From NCBI GenBank assembly GCA_013426755.1, contig AP019861.1, positions 357,048 through 421,047 of the forward strand: 64,000 nt of DNA, written 5' to 3'. The notes below the pieces were generated by a model. The model was given only the letters and a program-made list of their open reading frames with translations. It searched no databases and was not told the DNA's origin. The translations under genes were made by a program, and so were the position numbers. Below are positions 1 through 12,500 of this stretch, one piece after another; within the stretch, counting starts at the first letter, position 1; each line of letters starts with the position of its first letter. This DNA is from Spirochaetota bacterium (lineage in GTDB: Bacteria > Spirochaetota > UBA12135 > COTS27).

Positions 1-2
1 TT

Positions 3-2651
3 GAAACATTCAGTGTCAATTATCAAGCATTGGGTGTTTATCAATTAGAAGCGCTGGCAGCTGTGGAAGTGATTGCTAATGTTACGACCGCTTTTCCAGC
101 TGGAACGACGCTCTATACGAATCGTAACGGTCTAGGAGAATTGCAGTCATCTCTTACCAATAAACAAGGAGGGTTATTGTATATACGCGGTTCTATTCCC
201 ATTGGATTTGAACTTTATCATGCATATGTTAATGATGATGCGTTAACTATTGAAGAAGCTTTGGGTGGCATTCCTGTAAATATTAGTGAAGGTGTTGCTA
301 CGGTAACGATTGAACTCGGACTTCGTGAAATAGGTGATATTAATAATGCTCTTATTTATAAGGTCCGCTTAGACCTTGTATTAAGGGATTCTCTTAGTAT
401 GGATAAAGTTGCGGTAGATGTCATGTTTAGAGAAGACCAGGGTGAGTTTATTAGCACGGCTGCTTTGAGCGAGGATAAGAGATTTGTTGCGTCATTGGGT
501 TTAGAGCCGAAGCAGGGCTATTTTACAGCAGCACCGCGTTCACGTTATGCATATTATATCTTTGTAGAACGTCCGACTTCGTTCATTGAACTTACCAATG
601 ATATTAAAAATGATAATCCCAATGTTCTAGCACGTAGGACACCATTAAGAAATTTTGTTATTAACGGCGCAACCCGTTCTATTGATCTCTACGTTGTTAT
701 CACCACGATGGCGGTAGAGTATAGTGATGCTAACGAAGAACGGCTGGATGTTGCCATATATCCATTGAAAGTTGGATTTTTTGCCTTGATAAAACCTGTG
801 CTCAGTAGTCTTCAGATCAATTACTTGGGAAAAAGTCTTATCGCCACGAGTGGAGCAGCCACACCGTTTACACCTTCAGAAAACACGTATAACGCTAGGC
901 ATATAGATTATGGCGTTAATGATAACAATAGCGCATACGATATCACATGGGGTAATGTCACCTATTTAAATGGAACCAATACAGAAATACTTACAACAGG
1001 AGTTGAAGTGAGCACGAATATTGAAGAACGGGTGACGACTATTGGTACAAAGCGTAGAATTATTACCGTCATGATACGAGATAATGTGCTAGACCCCTCC
1101 TTTTATTTAGAAAACACCTATACACTCACTATTGATCTAGAAGAACGTATTTCAATAGCAGAATTGAGAGCTCTGATCACAAATGTTAACGTGATAAAAG
1201 GAAATGATATTGTTTCAAATGTTGTTTTTACGAAAACAGAACCTGCTCTTCATAAAGAGGTGTTCACTTACACGAATACGGGCGCTACGTTTACAGGAGA
1301 AACACGATTAGAGATGCTGACAAAGTTCTTAGGAACGCAAGCAACCTTGATGCCAGAATTAGGGCAGGCGAGTATACTAAGTTCATTGTTTGCTCCGAGC
1401 ACGGAAGCGGCAGAAGTTGTTTTAGTAGAAAATTTCAATACTGAAGAGTATCCGCTTCTTGTAGGAAGGAGTGATGTCATTAAACGTACGATTACCTATC
1501 GCATCGTTAATGATCTCAGTATTCGTAGAAGCAAGCCTCAAATATCAAGGGAGCATTTTACGGTGGTACAAGCTGGAGCAACTTTCAGTTCTTCGTTCAG
1601 TGAGACAGCCAGTGGTGGAGTTTTTACGGCATCTGATCTTATCAATGATGATCCTGGCATTCCTGTGATGATTGCATTGGAAATACCTGAGGCTTACCAA
1701 TTTGTCCAGTTGGTTTCGGATTATAGCATTGATAGTGAGAATCCTCTATTAGCACGTGCTAGTTTTGCTGATCCTGCTGGAATGGGGATGGCTTCGACTA
1801 ATGTAACGTTTAGAATTACTCAGCGAGGTGATGATAATGTCAATCCTGTTGTATACGAATATCAAGTTATGGGAGAATATGTGTCTCCGGCGCCAATACC
1901 TAATTTTTTAGCGACAGCTATCAATGTAGAGTATGCTGGCATAACAGCGACAACTGCTATTGCTGGAACGACTGTAACGGTAGCAGGCTTGACTAATCGT
2001 GTGGACCCTGATCGTGAGATAAGAGTAACTTTGCCTAGTGGGGCAACGGGTTTTAGTTTTGACACTACGGCTAGTGGGTATACGATCAATGAAAGTGGAG
2101 AATTGCTCCTCAGTAAGGAAGCTTTTAGGGATCCTGAAGATGTTAATAGGCAAGATGATTTTGAAATGGCTACGTTTAGTATTTTTCAAATTAGCTACCC
2201 TAGTAATAGGCAGACGTTTAACGTTGTAGGTTCGTTTGCAGCACAACCTGATATTGGGACACCGACAATAAGTTTTTCATTGCTGGGAAGTACTCCTGCT
2301 AGAACGTTTACTAAATTTGTTTCGCTAGGTAATTATCGGGTTCAAGTGGGGCCTGATTTTACCAATGGTGTTAATACTGGAACGATAGTTGAGATTGATA
2401 CGACGTTTAATAGTATTTCTGGAACGATAACGATTGAAAATTACGATGCGGCTGTATTTGATCTAGATATTGACCTACTTCGTGCTTATAGTGGGGGTGT
2501 TCCGATTCAAAATACATATGCTTTCACAACAGCGGCTCCGGTAGCTGGGACTGTTTCTACAAAAACAATAGAATTTTCAATCTCTGAGAAACTTTATCCT
2601 GCAAACATTCAGACGTTTATCGTAACAATCATGTATTCTGCGACTAATTGA
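3..2651 (+). CDS. Giant modular repeat lipoprotein, C-terminal part (5' end outside window)
   Basis: The frame is open from base 3. The first start-like codon, TTG at 30, is not the start, because the residues before it (FSVNYQALGVYQ) align with FAVAYEGLGDFQ inside the next gene. About 260 residues belong to the end of the ~1000-aa preamble found in the genes at 3573 and 18826. One module A follows (about 795-1520: SLQINYLGKSLI, ARHIDYG, then LRALITNVNV). From about 1540 to the end come module-B domains (GLTNRVDPDR, ATFSIFQISYPSN, SEKLYPANIQTF). The protein is probably an exported, surface-exposed beta-sandwich lipoprotein by analogy with its neighbours; the signal peptide is not in view. The A-then-B order matches the gene at 18826. 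Function is unknown. Confidence 0.85.
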   Translation, partial: ETFSVNYQALGVYQLEALAAVEVIANVTTAFPAGTTLYTNRNGLGELQSSLTNKQGGLLYIRGSIPIGFELYHAYVNDDALTIEEALGGIPVNISEGVATVTIELGLREIGDINNALIYKVRLDLVLRDSLSMDKVAVDVMFREDQGEFISTAALSEDKRFVASLGLEPKQGYFTAAPRSRYAYYIFVERPTSFIELTNDIKNDNPNVLARRTPLRNFVINGATRSIDLYVVITTMAVEYSDANEERLDVAIYPLKVGFFALIKPVLSSLQINYLGKSLIATSGAATPFTPSENTYNARHIDYGVNDNNSAYDITWGNVTYLNGTNTEILTTGVEVSTNIEERVTTIGTKRRIITVMIRDNVLDPSFYLENTYTLTIDLEERISIAELRALITNVNVIKGNDIVSNVVFTKTEPALHKEVFTYTNTGATFTGETRLEMLTKFLGTQATLMPELGQASILSSLFAPSTEAAEVVLVENFNTEEYPLLVGRSDVIKRTITYRIVNDLSIRRSKPQISREHFTVVQAGATFSSSFSETASGGVFTASDLINDDPGIPVMIALEIPEAYQFVQLVSDYSIDSENPLLARASFADPAGMGMASTNVTFRITQRGDDNVNPVVYEYQVMGEYVSPAPIPNFLATAINVEYAGITATTAIAGTTVTVAGLTNRVDPDREIRVTLPSGATGFSFDTTASGYTINESGELLLSKEAFRDPEDVNRQDDFEMATFSIFQISYPSNRQTFNVVGSFAAQPDIGTPTISFSLLGSTPARTFTKFVSLGNYRVQVGPDFTNGVNTGTIVEIDTTFNSISGTITIENYDAAVFDLDIDLLRAYSGGVPIQNTYAFTTAAPVAGTVSTKTIEFSISEKLYPANIQTFIVTIMYSATN

Positions 2652-3572
2652 ATCAATTGAATCAATTGAATGATATGTTCTGCGACTCATTAAATTTTAC
2701 TAAGCGCAATTATAAAAAATTCTCTTTTTTATAGAGAATCGAACAAAATCATGAAATTACGTCATTAATCTACGTAATTATCAATCATCTTGATTTTATT
2801 TATAAAATATAGCCGTTTTTATGGAGGACGGGGGAGGATGGATGGCTGTATATTATTATCTCTCTAAAAATATTCCAGTTAGCACAGTCATTTGATCGTA
2901 GTTGATTAATGATAGATATTCTGCATAGTTGCTTAATGGTAGGCGATTAATGATAGATATTTTCGGGTAAATCGTATGTTGCTAGTGGTAATTTATAAAA
3001 ATTACTTTGTTAGCTCTCAGCTAGAAATGGGTTAAATTCGTTAAGTGGATTGAGCGTTATTTGTGGCTATAATCGTTAAAAACACTAAAAAATTCTAAAA
3101 AAAATTCTTAGAACGGTCTCTTAGAACGGTCTCAAAATATCCTTCCAGTTCCTCTAAGAAATAAAGCAACTGGCTTGGTAGAGAAATGGTCTGGTCGGTT
3201 ATAGTACTGAAGCTAGTCTGGTATGATAATTGAGTGATGGGGGCAGTCACTTAAAAATGAAGTCCAAACGGGGTTGTGCTCTGCGGCTAGTTAAAAGCAT
3301 AATTTCCAGTCTAGTTAGAGGTATGATTTCTAATTTTGTAAAAACAATGTTCTGTATTGGTGGGATGAATGTCCCGATTATGAGAGATTGTTTTTGAATT
3401 TTAATGCCCTCTTGTATTTAAATCAGCATGGCTTAGCTTTGGCGTGTAAAGATGGTTCGAATAAGACGGAAATTACTGAGCCTTAGGCTAGTATTTCAAA
3501 ATCTCTTATCGTTTGATGCAGATTATAAGCACGAATGTTAACTATTAAAATAAATTTATAAGGAACATTCCT
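2652..3572. other. AT-rich intergenic region, no gene recognised
   Basis: This 0.9-kb gap holds only short repeats: a 9-bp unit AATCAATTG three times just after the stop codon, a duplicated CTTAGAACGGTCT near 3104-3131, and a repeated GATTAATGATAGATATT near 2905-2958. A 7-bp perfect hairpin, ATTCTCT/AGAGAAT at 2719-2739, lies about 70 bp after the stop. It has no U-run on its 3' side on this strand, so I do not call it a terminator. The next gene has an AAGGA ribosome site at 3560-3564, 8 nt before its ATG. Confidence 0.6.
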
Positions 3573-6500
3573 ATGAAAGTAGTACCATTAAAGTATCTTG
3601 TTAGAAAGTATTCAAATACCACTTTCTTTCCCCGGACAATACTTGCTTTAATAACGTGTAGCTTTTTATGGAGCTGCATAGTCTCCTCCCCTGAGTTAAG
3701 CCGTGAAACCCCTGAAACAGCCCCCTTTGCTATGAATTTGGCAGGTGTGGATATGCAAATCGAACCTGTGATCGGTACCGCTAATGCATATATTATTTAT
3801 GAAGCGATTCCACTCGTAGAAGAAGGAAAATTTGAGTTCGATATGGAACCACTCCCTGGTACGGACGTTCAGTATTCGGTTAAACGTGTGGATGTGATAA
3901 CGGATGATTCGACTGAAAATAAGTCACCACCTGAGGTCAAGTTTGGCTCGGGTGAGAATTCTCATGTTTTAATGATTCCGCTCACAGCAGAAAAATTAAA
4001 CATTGAAATAGGCATAGATATGGTCGCTACGACTTCTACTACTGACACAGCAGCCCTAGCTAGAGATACAGGGCCTGTCGCAGCATATTCATTAAGTTTT
4101 TCTACGGTCATGCAGCCACGTATCAATTCTCTCACCGTCATGTATGCACATAAAGATGAAAGTATCGGAGGTCCATTTAAAGGTCCTTTCACATTGCCGA
4201 TTGACTTTGATCCAGAGATTTTTGATTACACACTTACAGCACCTAGGCTGCAAGGAGACGTCACGCTTTTTGGAATAGTAGAGCCTATCAATGATAACTT
4301 TCAAGTCACAGCACCCGAGGTTACTGTGGCAGCAGACGAAACTGAGGGCGTATATGTTGTGAATATTGGTAAGATAGGAGCTGAGGAAGCTACAAATCTT
4401 GTCACTTATACGATAACGGTTGATTTTGTGAATCCTATTACGATTAAACGATTGGATAAAAATACAGAATTGGTATTAGACCCTACGGCTACTGCTAGGG
4501 TATTTAGAACATCAATAATCGAAGACCTAACCGTAGATATAGATACGTTAGAAAGTTTTCCTAATTTGCCATTTAATGTAGATTATGCGCTTACACGTGT
4601 TACAGCAAATTCTGTAGAGTACACATTAAACGATAATCGTACGATAGCTACGAGCAGTGATAACGCTAACGTTGTGACAATGTATTCAAAGACGGGGGCG
4701 CTGGTATTGCCTGCTGCTGAAATTAATGAATTGATTATTGCAGTAGAAGTTAGATTTGATCCCAATACGGAAGCTGATGTGGGTGATGATTATGTTTATC
4801 CCATTACTCTACGTAGCCTCAATAGTCCAATTCTTGATACACTTAGCGTGGTTTACGATGATGGAACGGTGGTTACAGAAAAAGCGGGTGCGACTGTTAA
4901 TTTGGGACGCCAGCCTGAAGTAATGATCACTTCGAGTACGGAAGCCAGTCAAAATTCTACCTTGTTTATTCCAGATCAATTCAGGTATTCTGTTCGCGCG
5001 ACTTCTGATCCTAGTATGTTAGGTACAGTTACGCTCTATCCAGGAGTTTCTTTAGAAGAGCACACTATAACTGTTTCAGCGGTCTATAATGATGATAAAC
5101 CTATTCCAGCAACCAATATCAGTGCTAGAACAAAAGAGGGTGGTTATATTATTACAAATGTATGGGGTGATGTGAACGTATTGAAGGTTTATGTTGTGTT
5201 GACGAGAGCGGAGGATGAGACAAAATCTTCTACGTATACGATAAGCATTGACTTTTCACCGCCTATTAAGCCTAGGTTGCAGGAACTTTCTTTGTCCTAT
5301 ATCGATGAAGAACGAAAGCCTATCAGTGTGACAGGAACTGATTTTACGGCGAGCGAATCCGATGCTCTTTTTGATTTTGCCTTACAGAATGAAATAACAT
5401 TTAAAAGTAGTGGACGTGGAACGCTTGTATTAAATGGCGTTTTTATAGACGGAAGCGATACAATTACTGCTCCTGAACCTATTTTAGATGGGTCTATTCA
5501 GTTGCTGGGTGCTTATGTTGAGAATCCTCCAGACTTATATCAAGCTGAGACTATTTTAAAGCCTGATTATGAAATTGATTCTGAAACAGGAACACTCTCT
5601 ATTCCTATTACAGAAGCGCTAGGAAAAGTGAATTTTTATTTATTACTAGTGGAAACAGCGACGATTTCAGATAAAAACCTCTTAGGAGAGAAATGGATTG
5701 CTTATCCTAATCACGCTATATATCAAGTCACGGTGGATTTTACAGGGCGTAAAAAACCTAGTTTTGCAACGTTTGCGGTCGCTTATGAGGGATTGGGTGA
5801 TTTTCAGTCTGCACCGCTATCTAATATTGAGGTGATTGCGGATGTGACAACGGCTTTTCCTGATGAAGTTTCTACCTATACCAATCGTAACGAAGAGGGA
5901 GAGCTGCTCTCTACGCTGATTAATAAAAATGGTGGTTTTCTTAAGTTAACGGGAACAATACCCCAGGAATTTGAACTCTACGAAGCCATGATGGACGATA
6001 AAGCGATTACAATAGATAATGCTCTGGGCGGAGACCCACTTAGTATTGCTCAAAATACTTCACGTGTGAACGTCACGTTAAAGCTACGAGAAATTCTTGA
6101 TACAAATAACGCGCTTACCTATACGATTGATTTAGATTTAATCGTTGTTCCTGTTATAGGGGCAGATGATCTTGATATAGATATATTTTTTGTGGGAGCA
6201 GAGAATGATACAAAAGCAAAAATTTCGGCTACTCAAACAGGAGAGTACTTTAAAGGTTCGTTTGGAATACAAAAACTCCCTGGTAAATTTACCGTCGCGC
6301 CGCGTTCTAAATTATTTTATTATATTTTCAATGACGAACCACTAGGCACATTCAGTGATATTACGAATAGCGTTAAAAATAAAGATAAACGTGTCCTCAC
6401 TTATAACAATCAACTTGCCAATTTAGTTCTTCCTGAGGATGAAGTTTTGGTGGATCTGCAGGTAGTTGTCACAACGCTCAACCTCGCTAAGGCAGAAAGC

Positions 6501-9500
6501 GCTGCGAATGTTGACTTAATGGCATTTCCACTTAAAGTAGGCTTTTTCAATATTGCACAACCTGTTCTAGATGGGTTAAATATAGCCTATTACGGGAAAC
6601 CACTTATCTCAGCCGATGTTAGTGCAGATAATGTGTTCACAGCTACCCGTTATGAATATACAGCAACGCATATAGATTATGGCATGGGCACTAATAAAGA
6701 AGGGTATGAAATTACGTGGGGCTCTGTTATAGAAGCCGATAGTCTAAAGGATAATCCTAAAGCTGCTGAAAATATCAAAATCACTACGAATATTGGTGAT
6801 GCTGTTGTTACTGAAGCAGGAATGCAGCGTCTTATCACCATTACTCTTACTGACGAAAGTGCGGACGAGAAGATCTATGGTGAGACCGTTTATACCCTCA
6901 ATATCACATTACAGCCGCGAATGACATTGCCAGAACTCCATGATCTTATTACAAATGTTGCTGTCACAGCCAATAATAAGGCTCTTCTAGGTATCGAATT
7001 TGAAAAAACGAAACCAGACCCTTTAACTGAAGTATTCTCTCACGTAAAAAGTGGTTTTGCTTTTACAGGAGCAACTATTTTATCAGTCGAAACAGTACCG
7101 CTTGACAATAAAGCAGTAATAACACCCAGTGGAGGACGTAAAGCTATTTTAACAACGGCAACGAGTACAAATACTAAGGTAGCTAAAATAACCCTAACAG
7201 AACAATTAGACACCACCACATACCCAAGTCTCTCAGTACCACCACAGGCTATTGTTTATGTGCTTAGAAATGAAGTCGAAGTTGCTAAACCGAGATTAAA
7301 TAATCTAGCGATCAGTTATTATGGAAAAAAACTTATATCTAGCAACCTTAGTAGTGGCACAGAACCTTTTATTTCTGATAAATACGACTATACAGTAGAA
7401 CATCTAGATTACGGTACGGGCACCGACAATAATGCTTATGAGATTACGGCTGGAGGAGTGATTATTTTAGAAGAAGGATTACCTGTACCATCAGGTGTTG
7501 AGGTTGTGACCAGTATTGGTGCAGCAGTCCAGGCTAATGATGTGACAGAACGGGTCATTACTATTGCGTTACGTGATAACGTAGTTGACAGTACGAATTA
7601 CATAGAAAATAGCTATAATATTAGGGTTGTATTGAAGAAACGTATTTCTTTGCGAGAACTTCGTGATCTGATCACCAATGTCGATGTCGATATTTATGAT
7701 GATGAAATGGAAAATATTGCCTTTGAGCGCTCCTTGCCGAACCATTATACAGAAGTGTTCACCTATACGGATAATGGGTTTTCGTTTACGGGCGAATCGA
7801 TGATGGAAATAAAGACAGAATCACTAAATGATATGGCAACCTTAACGCCGAGCACAGGCCGTGTTGTCATTGAAAATAGGTTTGACAGAACCAATACGCA
7901 GTCCGCCTCGATTACCTTAGTAGAACAATTGAAAACTGAAGAATATCCTGTTCTAGTTGATGATGTTGTCAAAGCACAATCTATTACTTATACGCTCACC
8001 AATAATACACGACTGCGCCTTCCTATGTTCACGAGTCTTAAAATGAGTTATTATGGTAAAGAATTGATCCCTGATGTCAATAGTGAAGTACCTAATGCGT
8101 ATAATAGATCAAATATTGATTATAGCACCAGTCATGTCGATTACGGCATAACCAATAATTACAGTCCATACAGCATTAGATGGGAGCAACTTATAGACCC
8201 TGATGACAATATCTTTTCTTCGGGTGTGGAGGTCATTACCAATATTACTGAAGTAGGGCCTACTCGTCGTATGATTACTATGACGTTGCGTGATAATATT
8301 GATGATCGTATTGAGTATGTGGAGCAGGTGTATACCCTTGCAATAACGTTAATTCCGCGTATTACGGTGCCCCAATTGCGTGCTCTAGTAACCGATGTGA
8401 AAGCAGATATGAATGGTGTTATAGCAGGAATCGATCAATTTACGAAGACAACTCCTTCTAGTCTAGCAGAGGTGTTCACGCATACGAATAATGGCTATTC
8501 ATTTGATGGTGAAAGTATTTTAACGGTAGAGACACAGACTTTGGGAGAGATTGCTATTCTCGATCCCACTTCAGGAAGGACAACGATTGCAAGCGTGCTT
8601 GATCAGGCTAATACTGACGAGACACGAATTGTCCTGACCGAGAAACTCGATACAACAAATTACCCTACGGTCAATGTCCCCACACAGTCGATTACTTATA
8701 TCCTCACAAATAATACGGTGCCGCCTATTGCTAGATTATCACAATTGGAAATTTCTTATTATGGAAGAGAACTTCTTAGCAGTAATGGGGGTGGATTTTC
8801 AACACCTGTTCTAACGTACAATGTCGATCATACCGATTATGGAACAGGAAATAATTATAGTCCCTATGACATTGTATGGGGTAGTCCAGTTGATCTTAGA
8901 GGAGCTACGATCGGCGGTGGTGTAGAAGTAATTACAAATATTGCTGAGCTAGGAGGAAATGATCGGATTATTACCGTGACCGTTCGTGATAATGTAAATG
9001 ATCGTACGAATTATATAGAACAAGTATACGAGGCTAATATTACGCTTACGCCGCGCGTAACTATTTCTGAATTGCGCGGACTGGTCACTAATGTTAATGC
9101 CAATATGAATGGAATAGAAGCAGGGCTAGAAGGGTTTACAAAACAAGAACCCAATAGTTTATCTGAGGTCTACACACATACCAATAATGGTTATTCATTT
9201 GATGGAAATTCTGTATTATTAGTTCAAACAAGAAATCTAGGGTCTGTAGCGACATTGAGTCCTGTAACAGGCCGCACTACGATACCAAGTATTTTAACAG
9301 AGGCTAATAGAGGCTCTACGAGTGTTGTGTTAACTGAGAAGCTAGATACGATAACCTACCCTAACGTCAATGTTCCTACACAGTCTATCACCTATGTGCT
9401 TACAAACAATACAGAGCCTCCTATCTCCAGTCTTAATACGCTAAGAGTCTATTATTATGGGAGAGAGCTTATTACAGGTGCTGGGGGCTCATTTGACTAT

Positions 9501-12500
9501 ACAAATCTTGAATATAACGTCAGTCATACGGATTATGGGACGGGTAATAATTACAGTGCGTATGAATTTTCATGGGGAACTACGATAGATACGAGGCAAG
9601 ATGTTATTGATTCTGGAGTTGAGGTGGTGACGAATATTGTTGAAAGAGGAGGTAGTCGTGAAATTACGGTGACCGTGCGTGATAATACAGACAATTATAT
9701 CAATTACATCGAACAGACGTATAAGTTAAATATTGCGCTTACGCCGCGTATTACGGTAGCGCAGTTGCGTGGTTTGGTGACCGATGTGAGAGCAGATATG
9801 AATGGCGTTATAGCAGGGGTCGGTCAATTTACAAAGACAACGCCATCTAGTCTGGCAGAAGTTTTTACGCATAGGAATAATGGCTATTCATTTGATGGAG
9901 AGAGTATATTAACAGTAGAGACACAGGCATTGGAAAATAAGGCTACGCTCAATCCTACTTCAGGACGTGTGGCTATTAGAAGTTTTCGTAGCGCGAACAA
10001 TAATGGCGAGGCAAGAATTGTGCTCACTGAGAAATTAGATACGACGAATTATCCTAAGGTCAATGTTCCGACGCAGTCGATCACTTATATCCTTACAAAT
10101 AATACGGTGCCACCTATTGCTAGGTTGTCCCAATTAGAAATTTATTATTATGGAAGAGAACTTCTTAGCAGTGGTGCGGGCAGATTTTCGTCACCTGTGC
10201 TATCGTATAATGCTGGTCATACCGATTATGGGATAGGAAGTAATTATAGTCCCTATGACGTTGTATTAGGTAATGCTATCGATCCTAGAGGAGCTACGAT
10301 CGGCAGTGGTGTAGCAATAATTACAAATATTGCTGATCTAGGAGGAAATAATCGGGTTATTACCGTGACCGTTCGTGATTCTATAAATGATCGTACGAAT
10401 TACATAGAACAAGTGTACGAGGTTAATATTACGCTTACGCCGCGCGTAACTATTTCTGAATTGCGGGGACTGGTGACTAATGTCAATGCCAATATGAATG
10501 GAATAGAAGCAGGGCTAGAAGGGTTTACAAAACAAGAACCCAATAGTTTATCTGAGGTCTACACACATACCAATAATGGTTATTCATTTGATGGAAATTC
10601 TGTGTTATTAGTTCAAACACGAAATCTGGGAGCACTGGCGACATTGAGTCCTGCGGCAGGTCGCAGTACGATACCAAGCATTTTAACAGAGGCTAATAGA
10701 GGCTCTACGAGTGTTGTGTTGACTGAGAAGTTAGATACGATAACCTATCCTAACGTCAATGTTCCTACACAGTCTATCACCTATGTGCTTACAAACAATA
10801 CAGAGCCGCCTATTTCCAGCCTCAATGAGCTAAGAGTCTATTATTATGGGAGAGAGCTTATTACAGGTGCTGGGGGCTCATTTGACTATACAAATCTTGA
10901 ATATAACGTCAGTCATACGGATTATGGGACGGGTAATAATTACAGTGCGTATGAATTTTCATGGGGAACTACGATAGATACGAGGGAAGATGTTATTGAT
11001 TCTGGAGTTGAGGTGGTGACGAATATTGTTGAAAGAGGAGGTAGTCGTGAAATTACGGTGACCGTGCGTGATAATACAGACAATTATATCAATTACATCG
11101 AACAGACGTATAAGTTAAATATTGCGCTTACGCCGCGTATTACGGTAGCGCAGTTGCGTGGTTTAGTGACCGATGTGAGAGCAGATATGAATGGTGTTAT
11201 AGCAGGGGTCAGTCAATTTACAAAGACAACGCCATCTAGTCTGGCAGAAGTTTTTACGCATAGGAATAATGGGTATTCATTTGATGGAGAGAGTATATTA
11301 ACAGTAGGGACGCGGGCATTGGAAAATAAGGCTACGCTCAGTCCTGCTTCAGGCCGTGTGGCTATCAGAAGTTTTCGTAGTGCGAACAATAATGGCGAGG
11401 CAAGCATTGTGCTCACTGAGAAATTAGATACGACGAATTATCCTAAGGTCAATGTTCCGACACAGTCGATTACTTATATCCTTACAAATAATACGGTGCC
11501 GCCTATCGCTAGGTTGTCCCAATTAGAAATTTATTATTATGGAAGAGAACTTCTTAGCAGTGGTGCGGGCAGATTTTCGTCACCTGTGCTATCGTATAAT
11601 GCTGGTCATACCGATTATGGGATAGGAAATAATTATAGTCCCTATGACGTTGTATTAGGTAATGCTATTGATCCTAGAGGAGCTGCGATTGGCGGTGGTG
11701 TAGCAATAATTACAAATATCGCTGAGTTAGGAGGAAATGATCGGGTTATTACCGTGACCGTTCTTGATTCTATAAATGATCGTACGAATTACATAGAACA
11801 AGTGTACGAGGTTAATATTACGCTTACGCCGCGCGTAACTATTTCTGAATTGCGCGGACTGGTGACTAATGTTAACGCCAATATGAATGGAATAGAAGCA
11901 GGGCTAGAAGGGTTTACAAAACAAGAACCTAATAGTTTATCTGAGGTCTACACACATACCAATAATGGATATTCATTTGATGGGGCTTCTGTATTATTAG
12001 TTCAAACAAGAAATCTAGGGTCTGTAGCGACATTGAGTCCTGCGGCAGGTCGCAGTACGATACCAAGTAGTTTAACGGAGGCTAATACGGGCTCTACGAG
12101 TGTTGTGTTGACTGAGAAGCTAGATACGATAACTTATCCTAATGTTGATGTTTCTCCACAGTCGATTACTTATGTACTGACAAACAATACAGAACCGCCT
12201 ATTTCTAGGCTCAATACGCTAAGAGTCTATTATTATGGGAGAGAGCTAATTACAGGTGCTGGGGGCTCGTTTGACTATACTAATCTTGAATACAACGTCA
12301 GTCATACGGATTATGGGACGGGTAATAATTACAGTGCGTATGAATTTTCATGGGGAACTACGATAGATACGAGGGAAGATGTTATTGATTCTGGAGTTGA
12401 GGTGGTGACGAATATTGTTGAAGGAGGAGGTAGTCGTGAGATTACGGTGACCGTGCGTGATGATACAGACAATTATATCAATTACATTGAACAGACGTAT

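Noticed and set aside
30..32. TTG at 30 as start of the first gene
   Set aside because: The frame is open to base 3 and the upstream residues align with an internal segment of the paralogue at 3573.
2719..2739. Hairpin after the first gene as a Rho-independent terminator
   Set aside because: The stem is AT-rich and the T-run is in the loop or on the wrong side for the plus strand.
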